From: Achatina immaculata
Lineage: Eukaryota > Mollusca > Gastropoda > Stylommatophora > Achatinidae
Assembly: GCA_009760885.1 (NCBI GenBank)
Contig: CM019697.1
Location: 30,868,710-30,932,709 of the forward strand
Length of the DNA: 64,000 bases
Reading direction: 5' to 3'
Shown here piece after piece: positions 47,701 to 54,335 of this stretch. The stretch's first letter is position 1. Each line of letters opens with the position of its first letter. The notes under the pieces are model-generated. The model had not been told where the DNA came from. It did no database searches and worked only from the letters and a program-made list of their open reading frames with translations. The position numbers and the translations under genes are program-made.

Positions 47701-49407
47701 AAAACTGGTTCGTAAGCTTCATCAAAAATAACCTTTCTGATGTTGTTTTGAAGGACATGAGGGGTCTTGAGAAAACCATAATGGAGGGTGTCTCTGTCTC
47801 TCTGAACCTTAAGTGCCCAGGGCACATGGGGCTTCCGCAAGGGTTTTCGACAAATGCCTGTCCCTTGCCTTTTTTTCCACTCTTGCTCAGGCTGTTGTCA
47901 ACTCTGTTGCTCAACATCCTCTCTATTGTTCTTTTCCATCTCTCTTTTGATCTACACTTACTTATCCCCGTCTTCGTTTTCATGCATCATTTTGCGTCAC
48001 TGGCTCATATTTTTTTAAGACGAAGACAAGCATTCCTTTACTGTTAATAGTGATCAATATGTGCAGATGCTAACTGAATACTTCATTCCACAGTTGGCCA
48101 ATAGAAATAAGAGACTAGTATGGTTTCAACAAGATGGAGCAACTGCCCACACAGTCCGTCAGTCCATGGCCATGCTGCAACAAGCATTTCCCAACCATCT
48201 TATTTCCAGATTTGGGGATATTCAATGGATTTATCGGCCACAGACTTCTTTTATGGGGGTACCTCAAGAACATGGTGTATGCTAGTAAACCACAATCAAT
48301 TGCAGACCTGAAGGATCAAATTCAACACTGCATTCAAAATATCCCTTCGAATATGTTAAATGGTGTTATGCAGGAATTTTCCAGATGCACGGCTAAATGT
48401 ATCAAATATAAAGGCGGACATCTGTGGAGGGTATAGTTATTGGAAAAACAAAAAAAATTTTAAAAACACGGCTATCCCAAAACACGTTGAGGTTTTCCGG
48501 TGAGAAAGTCCAACTCTAGGCTGGATGGGCAACTACCCCTCGCCCAGCGGGGATAGACTGATATCCAAAACACATCAAGATGAGAAACTCTAGATTAAAC
48601 TGGTGCAATGAAAACCACGGTGTCACGCAACCCCACTTCTGCGACCCACCAAGAATACAGGCTCAAGCCTTGTGATACTCTGAACCTGTTGTGGTCCTCG
48701 CGGGGACCACAGGAGTACATTCAGTAGGATCATGGGGCGGTCTTGGTGGTAGAAGTGAATGAAGTAGAAGTATACTGTGTTTGAAAAAAGTATGTATCAT
48801 TAGTTTAGTAAACAAAGCACTTTAGACGTCAGAGAGTGTCTAGGGATGCAAGATGGGCGAGATGATAGTGCCTTGTCTTCTTGTTCGTCGCTCGTCCCGT
48901 GGGTCGAGCTACTGCTATTCTCTGTACCATTCTTCTGTCTCCTGTTTAAAGTGGTTTATTCTTCCAGGCTAATTATACATACCTTTCTCTAAATACTTTA
49001 CTGTGTGCAAGACCGTTGTTTTCAACCTGCTAAACCTGCACCTAAAACATTCTTTTAACGTTCACTGTTGCTGTTTATTTGAAACAAGGCGACACTGTTC
49101 AGTGGAAATGAGGCCAATATCTGCAGTACCTGGAGCTGTTTTAAATCGTGTTACGTGAAAACAACAAAACTGCTAATTTGCACTGCATATCCTAACAAGC
49201 AACAGGTAAATGATACGGGGAAACTTGGTTACCATCCTGCTCTATGTAAACTATCTTATCAACAGTGGGTATGTTGTCGTCGAACGGCTCCGTCATTTTG
49301 CGACACCTCCTAATTCTGTACTGAACTTTTGCGGATGTCGGCAGACATTTTGGGGTCGTGCCAAGCATTTTTTGCCCATTTTTGGGATCGTAATTCTTTT
49401 GCGCCAT
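17736..49407 (-). CDS. E4F1: E4F1-like C2H2 zinc-finger transcription factor, 16 coding exons
   Basis: Minus-strand exons in order: 49407-49233, 46584-46207, 42753-42657, 41758-41389, 39344-39218, 36905-36827, 36082-35719, 35258-34926, 32704-32546, 29806-29721, 27801-27635, 25680-25463, 23228-23030, 22422-22244, 21726-21604, 18032-17736. All junctions are GT-AG and phases agree: 3351 nt, 1116 residues. Zinc fingers lie near residues 75, 207, 331, 359 and 387 (atypical at its end), degenerate ones near 640 and 668, and a C-terminal array near 757-917. A basic KKRGRKRK motif sits near 182. Identity rests on CGKLFKRLAHVQQH, FAEHGTLSRHL and STVVANTQQYI, which match vertebrate E4F1 (VVADTQEYI), plus FSESGALTRHMKS. 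Vertebrate E4F1 is a nuclear regulator of p53, chromatin and metabolism genes with reported atypical E3 activity. It is longer than the human protein (784). The start methionine is inferred. Confidence 0.93.
18230..18720 (-). pseudogene. Decayed RNase H-like retrotransposon fragment
   Basis: The minus-strand translation contains GAYDITAHSMKMEIEAATAA, resembling the GAY..TTSSLTMEVEAVTHAL segment of RNase H-like domains common in mollusc retroelements, followed by shifted pieces. It lies in the last intron of E4F1. Family not assigned. Confidence 0.55.
19563..20255 (-). mobile_element. piggyBac-like TTAA MITE, copy B
   Basis: Begins TTAACTCTTTCCGTGCCA and ends GGCATGGAAAGAGT; the right TTAA is lost. 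A 43-codon frame starting MPSEKKDEKH lies at 20070-19939 (minus). It sits within an L2 LINE. It also preserves the uninterrupted site into which the L3 LINE jumped in copy A. Confidence 0.88.
20352..21031 (+). mobile_element. piggyBac-like TTAA MITE, copy C
   Basis: 680 bp including TTAA at both ends (20352-20355 and 21028-21031). The host L2 sequence reads GAGGATTAAAGAGAG when the element is removed, showing a clean TTAA target duplication. A 43-codon frame MPSEKKDAKHGNFSIFDDVD... occupies 20536-20667. Confidence 0.93.
21787..21912. repeat. Tandem repeat, about 37-38-bp unit, about 3.5 copies
   Basis: Units contain GAAAATCTGACAGCATTAGG followed by TAGCACCTTTTACT; the last units carry AACAGGTAGTAG. 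It lies in the E4F1 intron between exons 14 and 15. Confidence 0.85.
22550..22690 (-). pseudogene. LINE L1 3'-end fragment
   Basis: Minus-strand sequence ends with the L1 signature: a GCCCTATGTG-like block, TTTAACAGCACAGGAAGGAT and the preceding LREAKL-type codons. It is 5'-truncated and matches 59195-59400. Confidence 0.8.
24279..24921 (+). mobile_element. piggyBac-like TTAA MITE, copy D
   Basis: 643 bp with TTAA at 24279-24282 and 24918-24921 and inverted ends TTAACACTTCCCATGCC / GGCACGGGAAGAGTTAA. It carries the longest version of the relic ORF, 24424-24570, 48 codons, beginning MPSKKKEEKH and ending RRLEK. Confidence 0.93.
24964..25122 (+). mobile_element. SINE-like repeat with GAA tail
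   Basis: A GC-richer block of about 160 bp (GGACTGTTGGCCCCACGCTC near its start) in AT-rich intron ends in GCTGAAGAAGAAGAAGAA. Composition and tail suggest a retroposed element. I see no second copy in the window. Confidence 0.45.
26190..26655 (+). mobile_element. Repeat-like block with GAA tail
   Basis: A GC-richer stretch ends AAAGAAGAAGAAGA at 26638-26651. It contains GGTGCTGAAGTCGGAG, close to the TGCTGAAGTCGGAGACACTGG phrase inside family C. It may be a distant family C relative. The open frames across it have no recognised similarity. Confidence 0.45.
26835..26985 (-). pseudogene. LINE L1 3'-end fragment
   Basis: Matches 59195-59400 and 22550-22690: CTGTTAAAAGTCACATAGGG, then CCCACTAATTTAGCCTCTC and an AGAGTTTCATGTGATCAACC block. 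Lies in an E4F1 intron. Confidence 0.8.
28071..29560 (-). pseudogene. Tc1-like DNA transposon with inverted ends and frameshifted transposase
   Basis: The ends CACTGTTCACAAAAAGAA and TACTGTTCAGAAAAAGAA (right end read inverted) are flanked by TA at 28069-28070 and 29561-29562, the Tc1/mariner target. On the minus strand the broken transposase shows an N-terminal helix-turn-helix region (SVVARQFNVVRSTVSHLLRR), RHRQNRLQWANQH, WFSDESFV spanning a catalytic Asp after correcting a frame break, and FQQDNG for the second Asp. At least two frameshifts make it inactive. It lies in the E4F1 intron between exons 10 and 11. Confidence 0.93.
29945..30075 (+). mobile_element. tRNA-derived SINE fragment
   Basis: GGTTTGAATCACGGTGAGAT resembles a B box followed by the CGGTGAG...GGATTTT segment usual in mollusc tRNA-SINEs. 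The A box is weak. Upstream of it, GTGCGTGACTGTGTGCTTTA may be the decayed tRNA head. Confidence 0.55.
30091..30300 (-). mobile_element. Repeat with GAA tail, minus strand
   Basis: A TTCTTCTTCTTCC run at 30091 would be the 3' tail of a minus-strand element whose GC-richer body extends to about 30300. Only the tail and composition support this. Confidence 0.4.
30605..30790 (+). pseudogene. LINE L1 3'-end fragment
   Basis: Shares CTAAAGAGGACATTGTTAAG and GCCCTATGTGACGTTTAACA with the intact L1 copy, ending in GGAAGGATGTAAGATAAGAT. A short internal duplication (GTTAAGAGAGGCCAGT twice) is present. Confidence 0.88.
30986..31310. repeat. 63-bp tandem array, five units
   Basis: Unit starts (GCCTAAG) fall at about 30986, 31049, 31112, 31175, 31238 and a partial at 31301. 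Units contain CGGGTCTTGGTCTGGCCACA and GACTGAACGGGAAGAACA. Because 63 is a multiple of three, long open frames of 21-residue repeats arise in two minus-strand frames. Confidence 0.95.
31370..32165 (-). pseudogene. LINE L2 copy with reverse transcriptase core and an in-frame internal deletion
   Basis: The minus-strand open frame 32210-31371 covers the reverse transcriptase palm: LYLSFIDYSKAFDCVQH, GVRQGCILSPYLFNLY and the catalytic IRYADDTVLL. At VESFEYFGHIKRHDNLEKT the frame jumps from the post-catalytic YLGS-type motif directly to the C-terminal GHIKR block, skipping roughly 150 residues present in other LINEs. The end reads WLQEIVDDLQMDAAAAGH...KGHANE, and the 3' tail is of the AATG type. 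The 5' part is absent. Confidence 0.93.
33030..33400 (-). pseudogene. LINE 3' fragment (L2-related variant)
   Basis: Aligns with 12955-13500, sharing TCTCACAGCCTC, GTCTTGCACAAGTTGA, CATCTTGCAATGACACATTC and the TTGATTTTTGTTCTGTCCAT block. It starts with an ATTCATTCATT tail at 33031. In an E4F1 intron. Confidence 0.83.
33765..33925 (+). pseudogene. LINE L1 3'-end fragment
   Basis: Carries the same closing blocks as 30605-30790, including GAAGACAGGAAATCTTGGTG and GCACGGGAAGGATGTAAGAT. Severely 5'-truncated. Confidence 0.88.
34386..34591. mobile_element. hAT-type MITE, 206 bp, perfect 8-bp target duplication
   Basis: Ends CAGTGTTTCCCAACC and ATGGGAAACACTG are inverted repeats typical of non-autonomous hAT elements. 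Perfect duplication ATCTAAAG at 34378-34385 and 34592-34599. The interior is rich in C and A runs and has no coding capacity. In an E4F1 intron. Confidence 0.95.
35037..35144 (-). repeat. In-frame 54-bp duplication inside E4F1 exon 8
   Basis: Two adjacent 54-bp units (35037-35090, 35091-35144) encode QADAMTATQQTLNRHTDS and the same with Ala for Thr. The two units appear to differ by one base. The block lies in the linker before the degenerate fingers, which tolerates length change. Confidence 0.95.
36155..36475 (-). pseudogene. LINE 3'-end fragment with GAT tail
   Basis: Minus-strand translation in broken frames gives AGHILRM-like, W-ALVDALCSTGIQ-type and a TDDDD end from a GATGATGATGA tail (plus strand TCATCATCATC at 36156). 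Family not certain; not L1 or L2. Confidence 0.65.
37185..39165 (-). pseudogene. LINE L2 copy split by an L1 insertion
   Basis: L2 sequence runs 37185-37508 (3' end with ATTCATTC tail, then the KERKVKYFGHIKHHDNLEKT block) and resumes at about 39136-39165 (ATATTTGGAGAACTCTTCTG), colinear with 60028-60560. The gap is filled by an L1 copy in the opposite direction. Confidence 0.88.
37512..39135 (+). pseudogene. LINE L1 (RTE-type), best-preserved reverse transcriptase in the window
   Basis: 5'-truncated; the endonuclease is missing. An open frame from about 37510 to 38634 encodes the reverse transcriptase: AVNLMANNKAAGEDEITAEM, EEQAGFRKGRSCLDQIFTLR, FIDFKKAFDSIHRDSLWRIL (motif A), VKQGCILSPLLFGI (motif B), LEDLDFADDITLI (catalytic FADD) and FAYLGSYIDQDGDT. 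A TAA stop at 38632-38634 follows ENIWN; the same frame continues to 39102 with STLIYACESW, RRWTYVGHLMRR, GRRKRGRPRE and ends RALCDV. The 3' tail is GATATAAGATATAAGATAAG. A single nonsense codon is the only visible lesion in the retained part. Confidence 0.95.
39490..41101 (-). pseudogene. LINE L1 copy split by an L2 insertion
   Basis: Minus-strand L1 in two parts, 41101-40932 and 40492-39490, around an L2 fragment. It includes SKISLEINKDKTKIMKLLIN and QFAYIGSYIGQDGDTRKEVR (40203-39976), followed by the same IWN-stop change as the copy at 37.5 kb. Truncated at its 5' end near the FRKGRSCLDQ codons. In an E4F1 intron. Confidence 0.9.
40493..40931 (-). pseudogene. LINE L2 3' fragment nested in L1
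   Basis: Contains the L2 end (CATTTGCATGTCCCTTGTGG read on plus) back to the CETW-LVKTAEKHINAFECKC region. Target duplication ATCATATTCCA (40482-40492) and ATCGTATTCCA (40932-40942), one mismatch, in L1 sequence. Confidence 0.9.
41870..42300. repeat. Repeat E, copy 2, with a 21-22-bp minisatellite
   Basis: The copy shares AGTTGGGTATGGGTC and ATCTCATCCAGCTTGAGT with 10640-10850. At 42014-42140 the phrase GTCTTGGTCAGCAGAGTA is repeated about six times, apparently an expansion of a GGTCTTGGTCAGC block present once in the other copies. Confidence 0.7.
42572..42709 (-). repeat. Tandem duplication of the end of E4F1 exon 3 and its splice donor
   Basis: Two units of about 70 bp (42572-42641 and 42642-42709). 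Each holds the codons for SGLEVAYICT-CNKKFR, a GTAAGT donor and an A/T-rich stretch. The proximal unit is the one used in my gene model (exon end 42657). The distal copy has its own donor near 42590; reading into it passes an in-frame TAA directly after the first donor. Confidence 0.92.
43697..44210 (+). pseudogene. Mariner-type transposase fragment 1, preceded by a palindrome
   Basis: The open frame 43755-44018 gives VQMLTEYFIPELANKNKR, WFQQDGATPHTARQ and SRFGDIHWAARS, the C-terminal half of an IS630/Tc1/mariner transposase with the second catalytic Asp in QQDGA. The catalytic N-terminal part is missing. An imperfect palindrome with roughly 31-nt arms (43697-43729 and 43760-43794) precedes it. 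Confidence 0.9.
45031..45113. repeat. Short tandem repeat
   Basis: The phrases AAAGCAGGATTTG and AACACAGGATTTG alternate over about three rounds of 26 bp. In an E4F1 intron. Confidence 0.88.
45180..45755 (-). pseudogene. LINE L4 copy, 3' half
   Basis: Minus-strand translation: QVLKCYIEPILLYGSESL, MWFIRRMLRIPWTAKITNEE, then after a frameshift GKIEGRRSRGRQREMILDSL and ITNTIRHGT. The 3' tail is GATGATGATGA (TCATCATCATC on plus at 45181). Relative of 11765-12385. Confidence 0.9.
45757..45915. repeat. SINE-like repeat F, copy 2
   Basis: Aligns with 8805-9000 (see that entry). It directly abuts the 5' edge of the L4 fragment. Confidence 0.58.
46790..47225. repeat. Repeat E, copy 3, GC-richer, with a G run
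   Basis: Shares GGTCTTGGTCAGCTATGA, a CAGCTGTGGGTC block and ATCGGACAGGCG-type sequence with the other E copies. A run of about 13 G lies near 46905-46916. Ends near AATAAAGATAACTATAAAAA. Class unknown. Confidence 0.6.
47795..47965 (-). pseudogene. LINE L3 3'-end fragment
   Basis: Nearly identical to the 3' part of the L3 copy in MITE A: CTCTGAACCTTAAGTGCCCA on plus with an adjacent TCTCTGTCTCTC tail, then GAGCAACAGAGTTGACAAC-type codons on minus. Confidence 0.9.
47970..48430 (+). pseudogene. Mariner-type transposase fragment 2
   Basis: Colinear with fragment 1: VQMLTEYFIPQLANRNKR (first residue by alignment), WFQQDGATAHTVRQ, LISRFGDIQW, then a small deletion and frameshift before WGYLKNMVYASKPQSIADLK. 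It begins with the same palindrome arm as fragment 1 but with the spacer in the opposite direction. Confidence 0.9.
48472..48768 (+). mobile_element. Family C repeat, copy 3, 5'-truncated
   Basis: Holds one TTGAGGTTTTCCGGTGAGAA unit and the 3' block (ACCACGGTGTCACGCAA, GACCCACCAAGAATACAGGC) and ends GAAGTGAATGAAGTAGAAG. No target duplication is obvious. Confidence 0.85.
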
Positions 49408-49685
49408 TCAGGAAGACTATAGTAATGGTATAATATCACCGATTGGCTATTTATTATATAACTTAATTATATATTTATCATTTAGAACAAGATAACATTT
49501 TATTTGTTGTAAATAAATGCTTTTTTTATCGTGGACATAAAATTTTTTAAAAGTTCATGATTTATGTTTTAAGAATACGCACAGAATCTGAATATGGTTC
49601 TGTGCATATTCGTTAATGGGTCATGTTTTGGTACCGGAAATTTGTTTCTAAATGAAAACAACAGTTACTTGCGTGAAGCTTTAAG
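49408..49685. promoter_or_regulatory. Bidirectional promoter between E4F1 and RNF2
   Basis: 278 bp separate the divergent start codons. A reversed CCAAT box (GATTGGCT, 49441-49448) lies on the E4F1 side and an ETS-type CCGGAA (49634-49639) on the RNF2 side. A perfect inverted repeat GCACAGAA/TTCTGTGC (49579-49586, 49598-49605) lies between. No CpG island is apparent; the middle is very AT-rich. Role is inferred from position and motifs. Confidence 0.75.
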
Positions 49686-52600
49686 ATGGCGAACGAAGTT
49701 ACTCATGCACCCAACAAAACATGGGAACTAAGCCTGTACGAGCTCCATAGAACACCGCAAGAAGCAATAACAGACAACACAGAGATTGCTGTGTCTCCAA
49801 GAAGCCTTCATAGTGAACTCATGTGTCCAATTTGCCTTGATATGCTTAAAAATACAATGACAACAAAGGAGTGCTTGCATAGGTTTTGTCAGGAATGTAT
49901 TATTACTGCCTTGAGAAGTGGGAATAAAGAATGTCCAACGTGTAGGAAAAAGTTGGTATCAAAGAGGTCTCTTAGACCTGACCCTAATTTTGATGCACTT
50001 ATTTCTAAAATATACCCTAGCAGAGATGAATATGAGGCACATCAGGAGAGACTCATGGCGAAGTTGAACAAGCATCACAATACATCTGCCTTAACTTCAA
50101 GTATCGAAGAAGGGCTTCGACTACAGGCCCTAAATAGGGCCCAACGAGTTCGTAAACAGAATTCTGACAGGGGGAACGCCGAGGAATCAAACGATGACAA
50201 CACTTCTGAAATGCAAGTGGACGATGAGAATGCGTCCAATGACGCAGTTCATCACAAACCAGTGAAGCATTTTTCTGATGACTCTGGTGCCGAAAATTCT
50301 ACAGGAGAAGCAAGTATGTCGGAGAATCAATTACACGGAAGTCCAGAAATTGTGATTCCACAGCTAGTGAATGAAATTGAATTGATTTTCAAGCCACACC
50401 CCCAAAATGTCACTCATGATACAGCTGGCCAGACTCGCTACATAAAGACTACAGCCAATGCAACAGGTAATGTTAGCCCCTTGTTTTTGTTTCTTTGAGT
50501 AACTAATGTGTAAGAGTCATTGTCAGGTATATCCTCCTTAACTTTTGTCATGTGTCTGATGTATAAAAGGCATTAAGCCTAGACCTTGTAAGGGCGGAAC
50601 ATTTTAAAAAACGCAACTTTTATTTGGCTTAATGTTTTAACCAAGGGTATGGAGTTGTAGTCATGTATTTTGCAGTTGAGGACAGTAGATGTTCAGTATG
50701 ATCTAATTTCCTGCTATTAGTTTTCAGTTGTCATCGTGAAATAAGTTATTTTCATCAGGGCTTTGAAGTTAGAACAATTTTTGGGTGGAGTTGAAGTCAG
50801 TGAAGAAAATAGAAAATCCAGAGACAGTTTTGAGGGGACATCAGATCTATCATTCATGAGTGGTGCAGGCAAATAAAAGAAAGATAGGACTCTCTGGGCT
50901 GAAGGTTTAGTTTATGACAACACAACCCAGGTTTTAACAGATTTCTGTTACTTGTGTTTTTGACACCTTAGGTTCAGTCACCGAAAGAAATTGTGTCAGT
51001 GCTTATAAAAAGTGGTACTTTGTTTTCTTAGTTTTCATTAGCTCGGTTTGGTGAAGCAGCTTCCACTTCAAAATGTACTTAACTTTATGATATATACACA
51101 TTTTTTAATGGGCACGCAGTTGCTCCAGAAGGACCATTTGGTGTTAGATAAACCACAAAAGAGAAACTTGCACATGCAGTTGATAAGGTGAAACTTTCAG
51201 TGTTAGATGCGCCACTTAGTGAAGCTAGCACATGTGGTTGTTCCAGAAGAGCCATTTAGTTTTAGCTAAGCCATGTTCTTTTGGCAAAAAAGTACGCTCG
51301 AGTTCAGGGCGTGGGGAGAAAGGTTTTTGCTTCCTTCCTGGATGGTGAGAGTTAAGGTGTTTCGATCATTGATGGCAAGATTCTTCAGCTGCCGTGCATG
51401 GGGTGAAGCTCATCCCGGCCAATGAAGAAAAATGTGATTGGGGTTGCCATGCGGCACCGCCGTAAAAAAGGATTAAGTGAAGTAGCCAGTTGTCTCGCGG
51501 TCAGGGCTACTCACATCAAGGCATCTCCGCTCTAGAGTCTGGCCACATCCTATATACACCCATACTGGCTCAGATGCTTAACCCAGGGTTAAATTAAGAC
51601 CCTGCTGGCGAAATTCTTCAGCTGCCGCACATGGGGTGAAATTCCTCCTGCCAAAGAAGAAAAATGCGATTGGGGTTGCCATGCGGTGCTGCTGTGAAAA
51701 AGGTGATGGAAAGGATTAAGTGAAATTTAATCAGTATGACCAGTAGACCCGCTGTGAGAGCTACTCATACCATGGCACCTCTGCTCTAGAGGCCGTCCAC
51801 GTCCTATACACGGCCATACTGGGGCAATATGCCTAAACTGACTTAACCCAGGGGTGGAACTTGATGACTATGCATATCACGGTACCTCCGCTCTAGAGGC
51901 CAGTCACATCCTATATACACCCATACTGGGATAATATGCCTAAACCGCCTTAACCCATGGGTGAAACTTACTAGTGGCAAGGATTCGTCTTCCTGGACAA
52001 AAGCTCCGTCCTGGTCACCACCAAGAAGGGTAGCAGCCATGACCACAAAATGCTGAAGTCGGAGACACTGGACCAGTGCAGTCTAGATAGGCAACCACCT
52101 CACACGACAGGGATATATTATATCCAAATCACGTTGAGGTTTTCCGGTGAGAAAGACTAACTCTGGACTGGATGGGCAACCACCTCTCACCCAGCGAGGA
52201 TATACTGATATCCAAAACATGTTGAGGTTTTCCGGTGAGAAAGTCCAACTCTAGGCTGGATGAGCAACTACCTCTCACCCGGTGGGGATATATTCATATC
52301 CAAAACACATCAAGGTCTTCCAGTGAGAAAGTCCAACTCTAGACTAAACTGGTGCAATGAAAACCACAGTGGCACGCAATGCCGCTTCTGTGACCCACCG
52401 AGAATATAAGCCCAAGCCCCACAATGCTCTAAGCCTCCATCCTAAATGAGACTATTGCGAGAACCACAGGAGTAAATTCAGTAGGATCAAGGGGTGATCT
52501 TGGTGATAGAAGCGAATGAAGAAGAAGAAGCTAAGCCACTTGTCTTGTTGAAGCTAGCAAATGTGGTTGTTCCAGAAGAACCATTTAGTGTTAGATAAGA

Positions 52601-54335
52601 CTCATGAAGCTAGCACATGCGGTTGTTCCAGAAGAACTATTTGGTGTTGGATAAGGCACATTGTGAACCAAGCACATGCAGTTGTTCCAGAAGAACCATT
52701 TAGTTTTAGATGCGCCACTTGGTGAAGCTAGCACATGTGGTTGTTCCAGAAGAACCATTTAGTGTTAAATAAGCCTCTTAGAAAAGCTAGCACAAGTGTT
52801 CAAGACTGGTAATTGAGTGTCTTCATTATTGCATTTTTCCATAATTTTCATAAGTTATCATTTTATTATGTTTATTTATTTTAGTATTCAGTACAGATTT
52901 CCAGCAATTAGCATTATGTTGTTCACGTAGTAAAGATTGTTTTCATGACAGCCATGCACTAACAGTCTGAAGCAAACTTGGGTGGAGTTGGAGGTGTACA
53001 ATTAAAATAAAGCAGTAATTTTTAGATGGAGAAATGTCAGTAGAAATATACATTTCTGCAGTAAAGAAGCATGAGTTAAGAGTGAAAAGTTTGTATACCA
53101 GAAGCTCTGGTTGTTACTTGGACTTATTTATCTGGCAAATGATATAAATAGCAGAAAGTTTTATTTAAAAAAAACAGATAGTGATTACATGACATGGTGC
53201 CTCAGAGAAGTGAGGCTGAGGATTACACCCCAGTGATTACATGACATGTACCTCAGAGAAGTGAGGCTGAGGATTACACCCAGTGATTACATGACATGTA
53301 CCTCAGAGAAGTGAGGCTGAGGATTACACCCTGCCTTAGATTAGAAAAGTGGACATAATTTTGTGACTGCATGAAGTGAAGAAGCATGCCTGTATTTGTA
53401 TCTCTACATTCTGTATGCAACTTAATTATTATATTTGTATTTTTTTTTCCTTGTGCAGTTGACCATTTGTCAAAATATCTAGCTATCAGATTGTCACTGG
53501 ATGTTCAGAATGAAGGAGATGAAGGTAAGTCATTGTTTATCTTACCAAAATTGTTAGAATAGTGATATCTGCCCGTCTCCTTCCTTCGTTTACAAGAAAC
53601 CATGCCTTCCATTATTGTTTTCCCTGGTCCATTTGGTTCATGTGAAAGAAGAATTGTTTCCCTTAGAAGCTGTGGAACCTTATGTGCATTTTAAGAAATT
53701 TCTTATATATTCTAAAATTCTTTGTGGCAGAGCTAAATTGTAGCCAACTCATATCCAGATTCTCTGTGACATTGCTTGTTGGTGCTTTAGAAATAGAAAA
53801 GCAACCAAATCGTAGTGTAAGTTATGTTTGTTATTTACCAGGCTTTGCCCATTTACAGTGCAATGATACACCACCTTAAGATTTAATAACATTTAATCTG
53901 CCTTTCTTTTTTTTTTTTTTTTTTTTTGTATCTTGGTATGGGATTACTTTAAACTGTTTCTTAAATCAGCTGATGTACACGTGTATAAGGAAAATTGGTG
54001 GATTAGACATTGCAAAATTATGGCATTTGTGTATGAGGAAAATTTAATTTCTTGTCACACACATGCTTAAATCTGCCATTTGTTTGACACTTTCAGTCTG
54101 CAGTTATTGATGTTCTTTTCTTTCTTTTTTCCCAGAGGACACCACAGGCAGTCGACTGTTTGATATTTTTGTATCATCACAGCCCGGCCATTATGTGCTT
54201 TTGAGTGGTCCCACCAGTTTGGAACAAGTGAAGGAGAAATACTGGAAGGTCAATAAACCACTAGAAATCTTCTACTCCATGAGAAAACACAGCGCAGTGC
54301 AGTCTAATTCGTTAAAATCACAGCCTGATAAGTAG
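49686..54335 (+). CDS. RNF2: Polycomb E3 ubiquitin ligase RING1/RNF2, three coding exons
   Basis: Exons 49686-50466, 53459-53524 and 54136-54335; GT-AG introns, phases agree, 348 residues (human RNF2 336). The product is the catalytic subunit of PRC1 that monoubiquitinates histone H2A in the nucleus, working with a PCGF partner. The N-terminus has [20 protein letters not shown], then a C3HC4 RING with Cys47, Cys50, Cys63, His65, Cys68, Cys71, Cys83 and Cys86, and [18 protein letters not shown] after it. A polar linker (about 150-225) is low in conservation. The C-terminal RAWUL domain runs from [14 protein letters not shown] through [15 protein letters not shown]. Molluscs usually have one gene for the RING1/RNF2 pair, so either symbol may apply. 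Head to head with E4F1. Intron 1 holds a minisatellite split by family C. Confidence 0.96.
51110..52810. repeat. About 52-55-bp minisatellite in RNF2 intron 1, split by family C
   Basis: Units share GCTAGCACATGTGGTTGTTC followed by CAGAAGAACCATTTAGTGTTAGATAAG. About three units lie at 51110-51280 and about five at 52540-52810; family C is inserted between them. Confidence 0.9.
51274..52529 (+). mobile_element. Family C repeat, copy 2, with 9-bp target duplication
   Basis: Flanked by GCTAAGCCA at 51265-51273 and 52530-52538. Starts about 100 bp further 5' than copy 1 and ends AGCGAATGAAGAAGAAGAAG. The same three internal block types occur in the same order as in copy 1. 1256 bp, no conserved open frame. 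Confidence 0.9.
53180..53335. repeat. About 52-bp tandem repeat, three units
   Basis: Units contain GTGATTACATGACATG, CCTCAGAGAAGTGAGGCTGA and GGATTACACCC. It ends about 125 bp before RNF2 exon 2. Confidence 0.92.
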
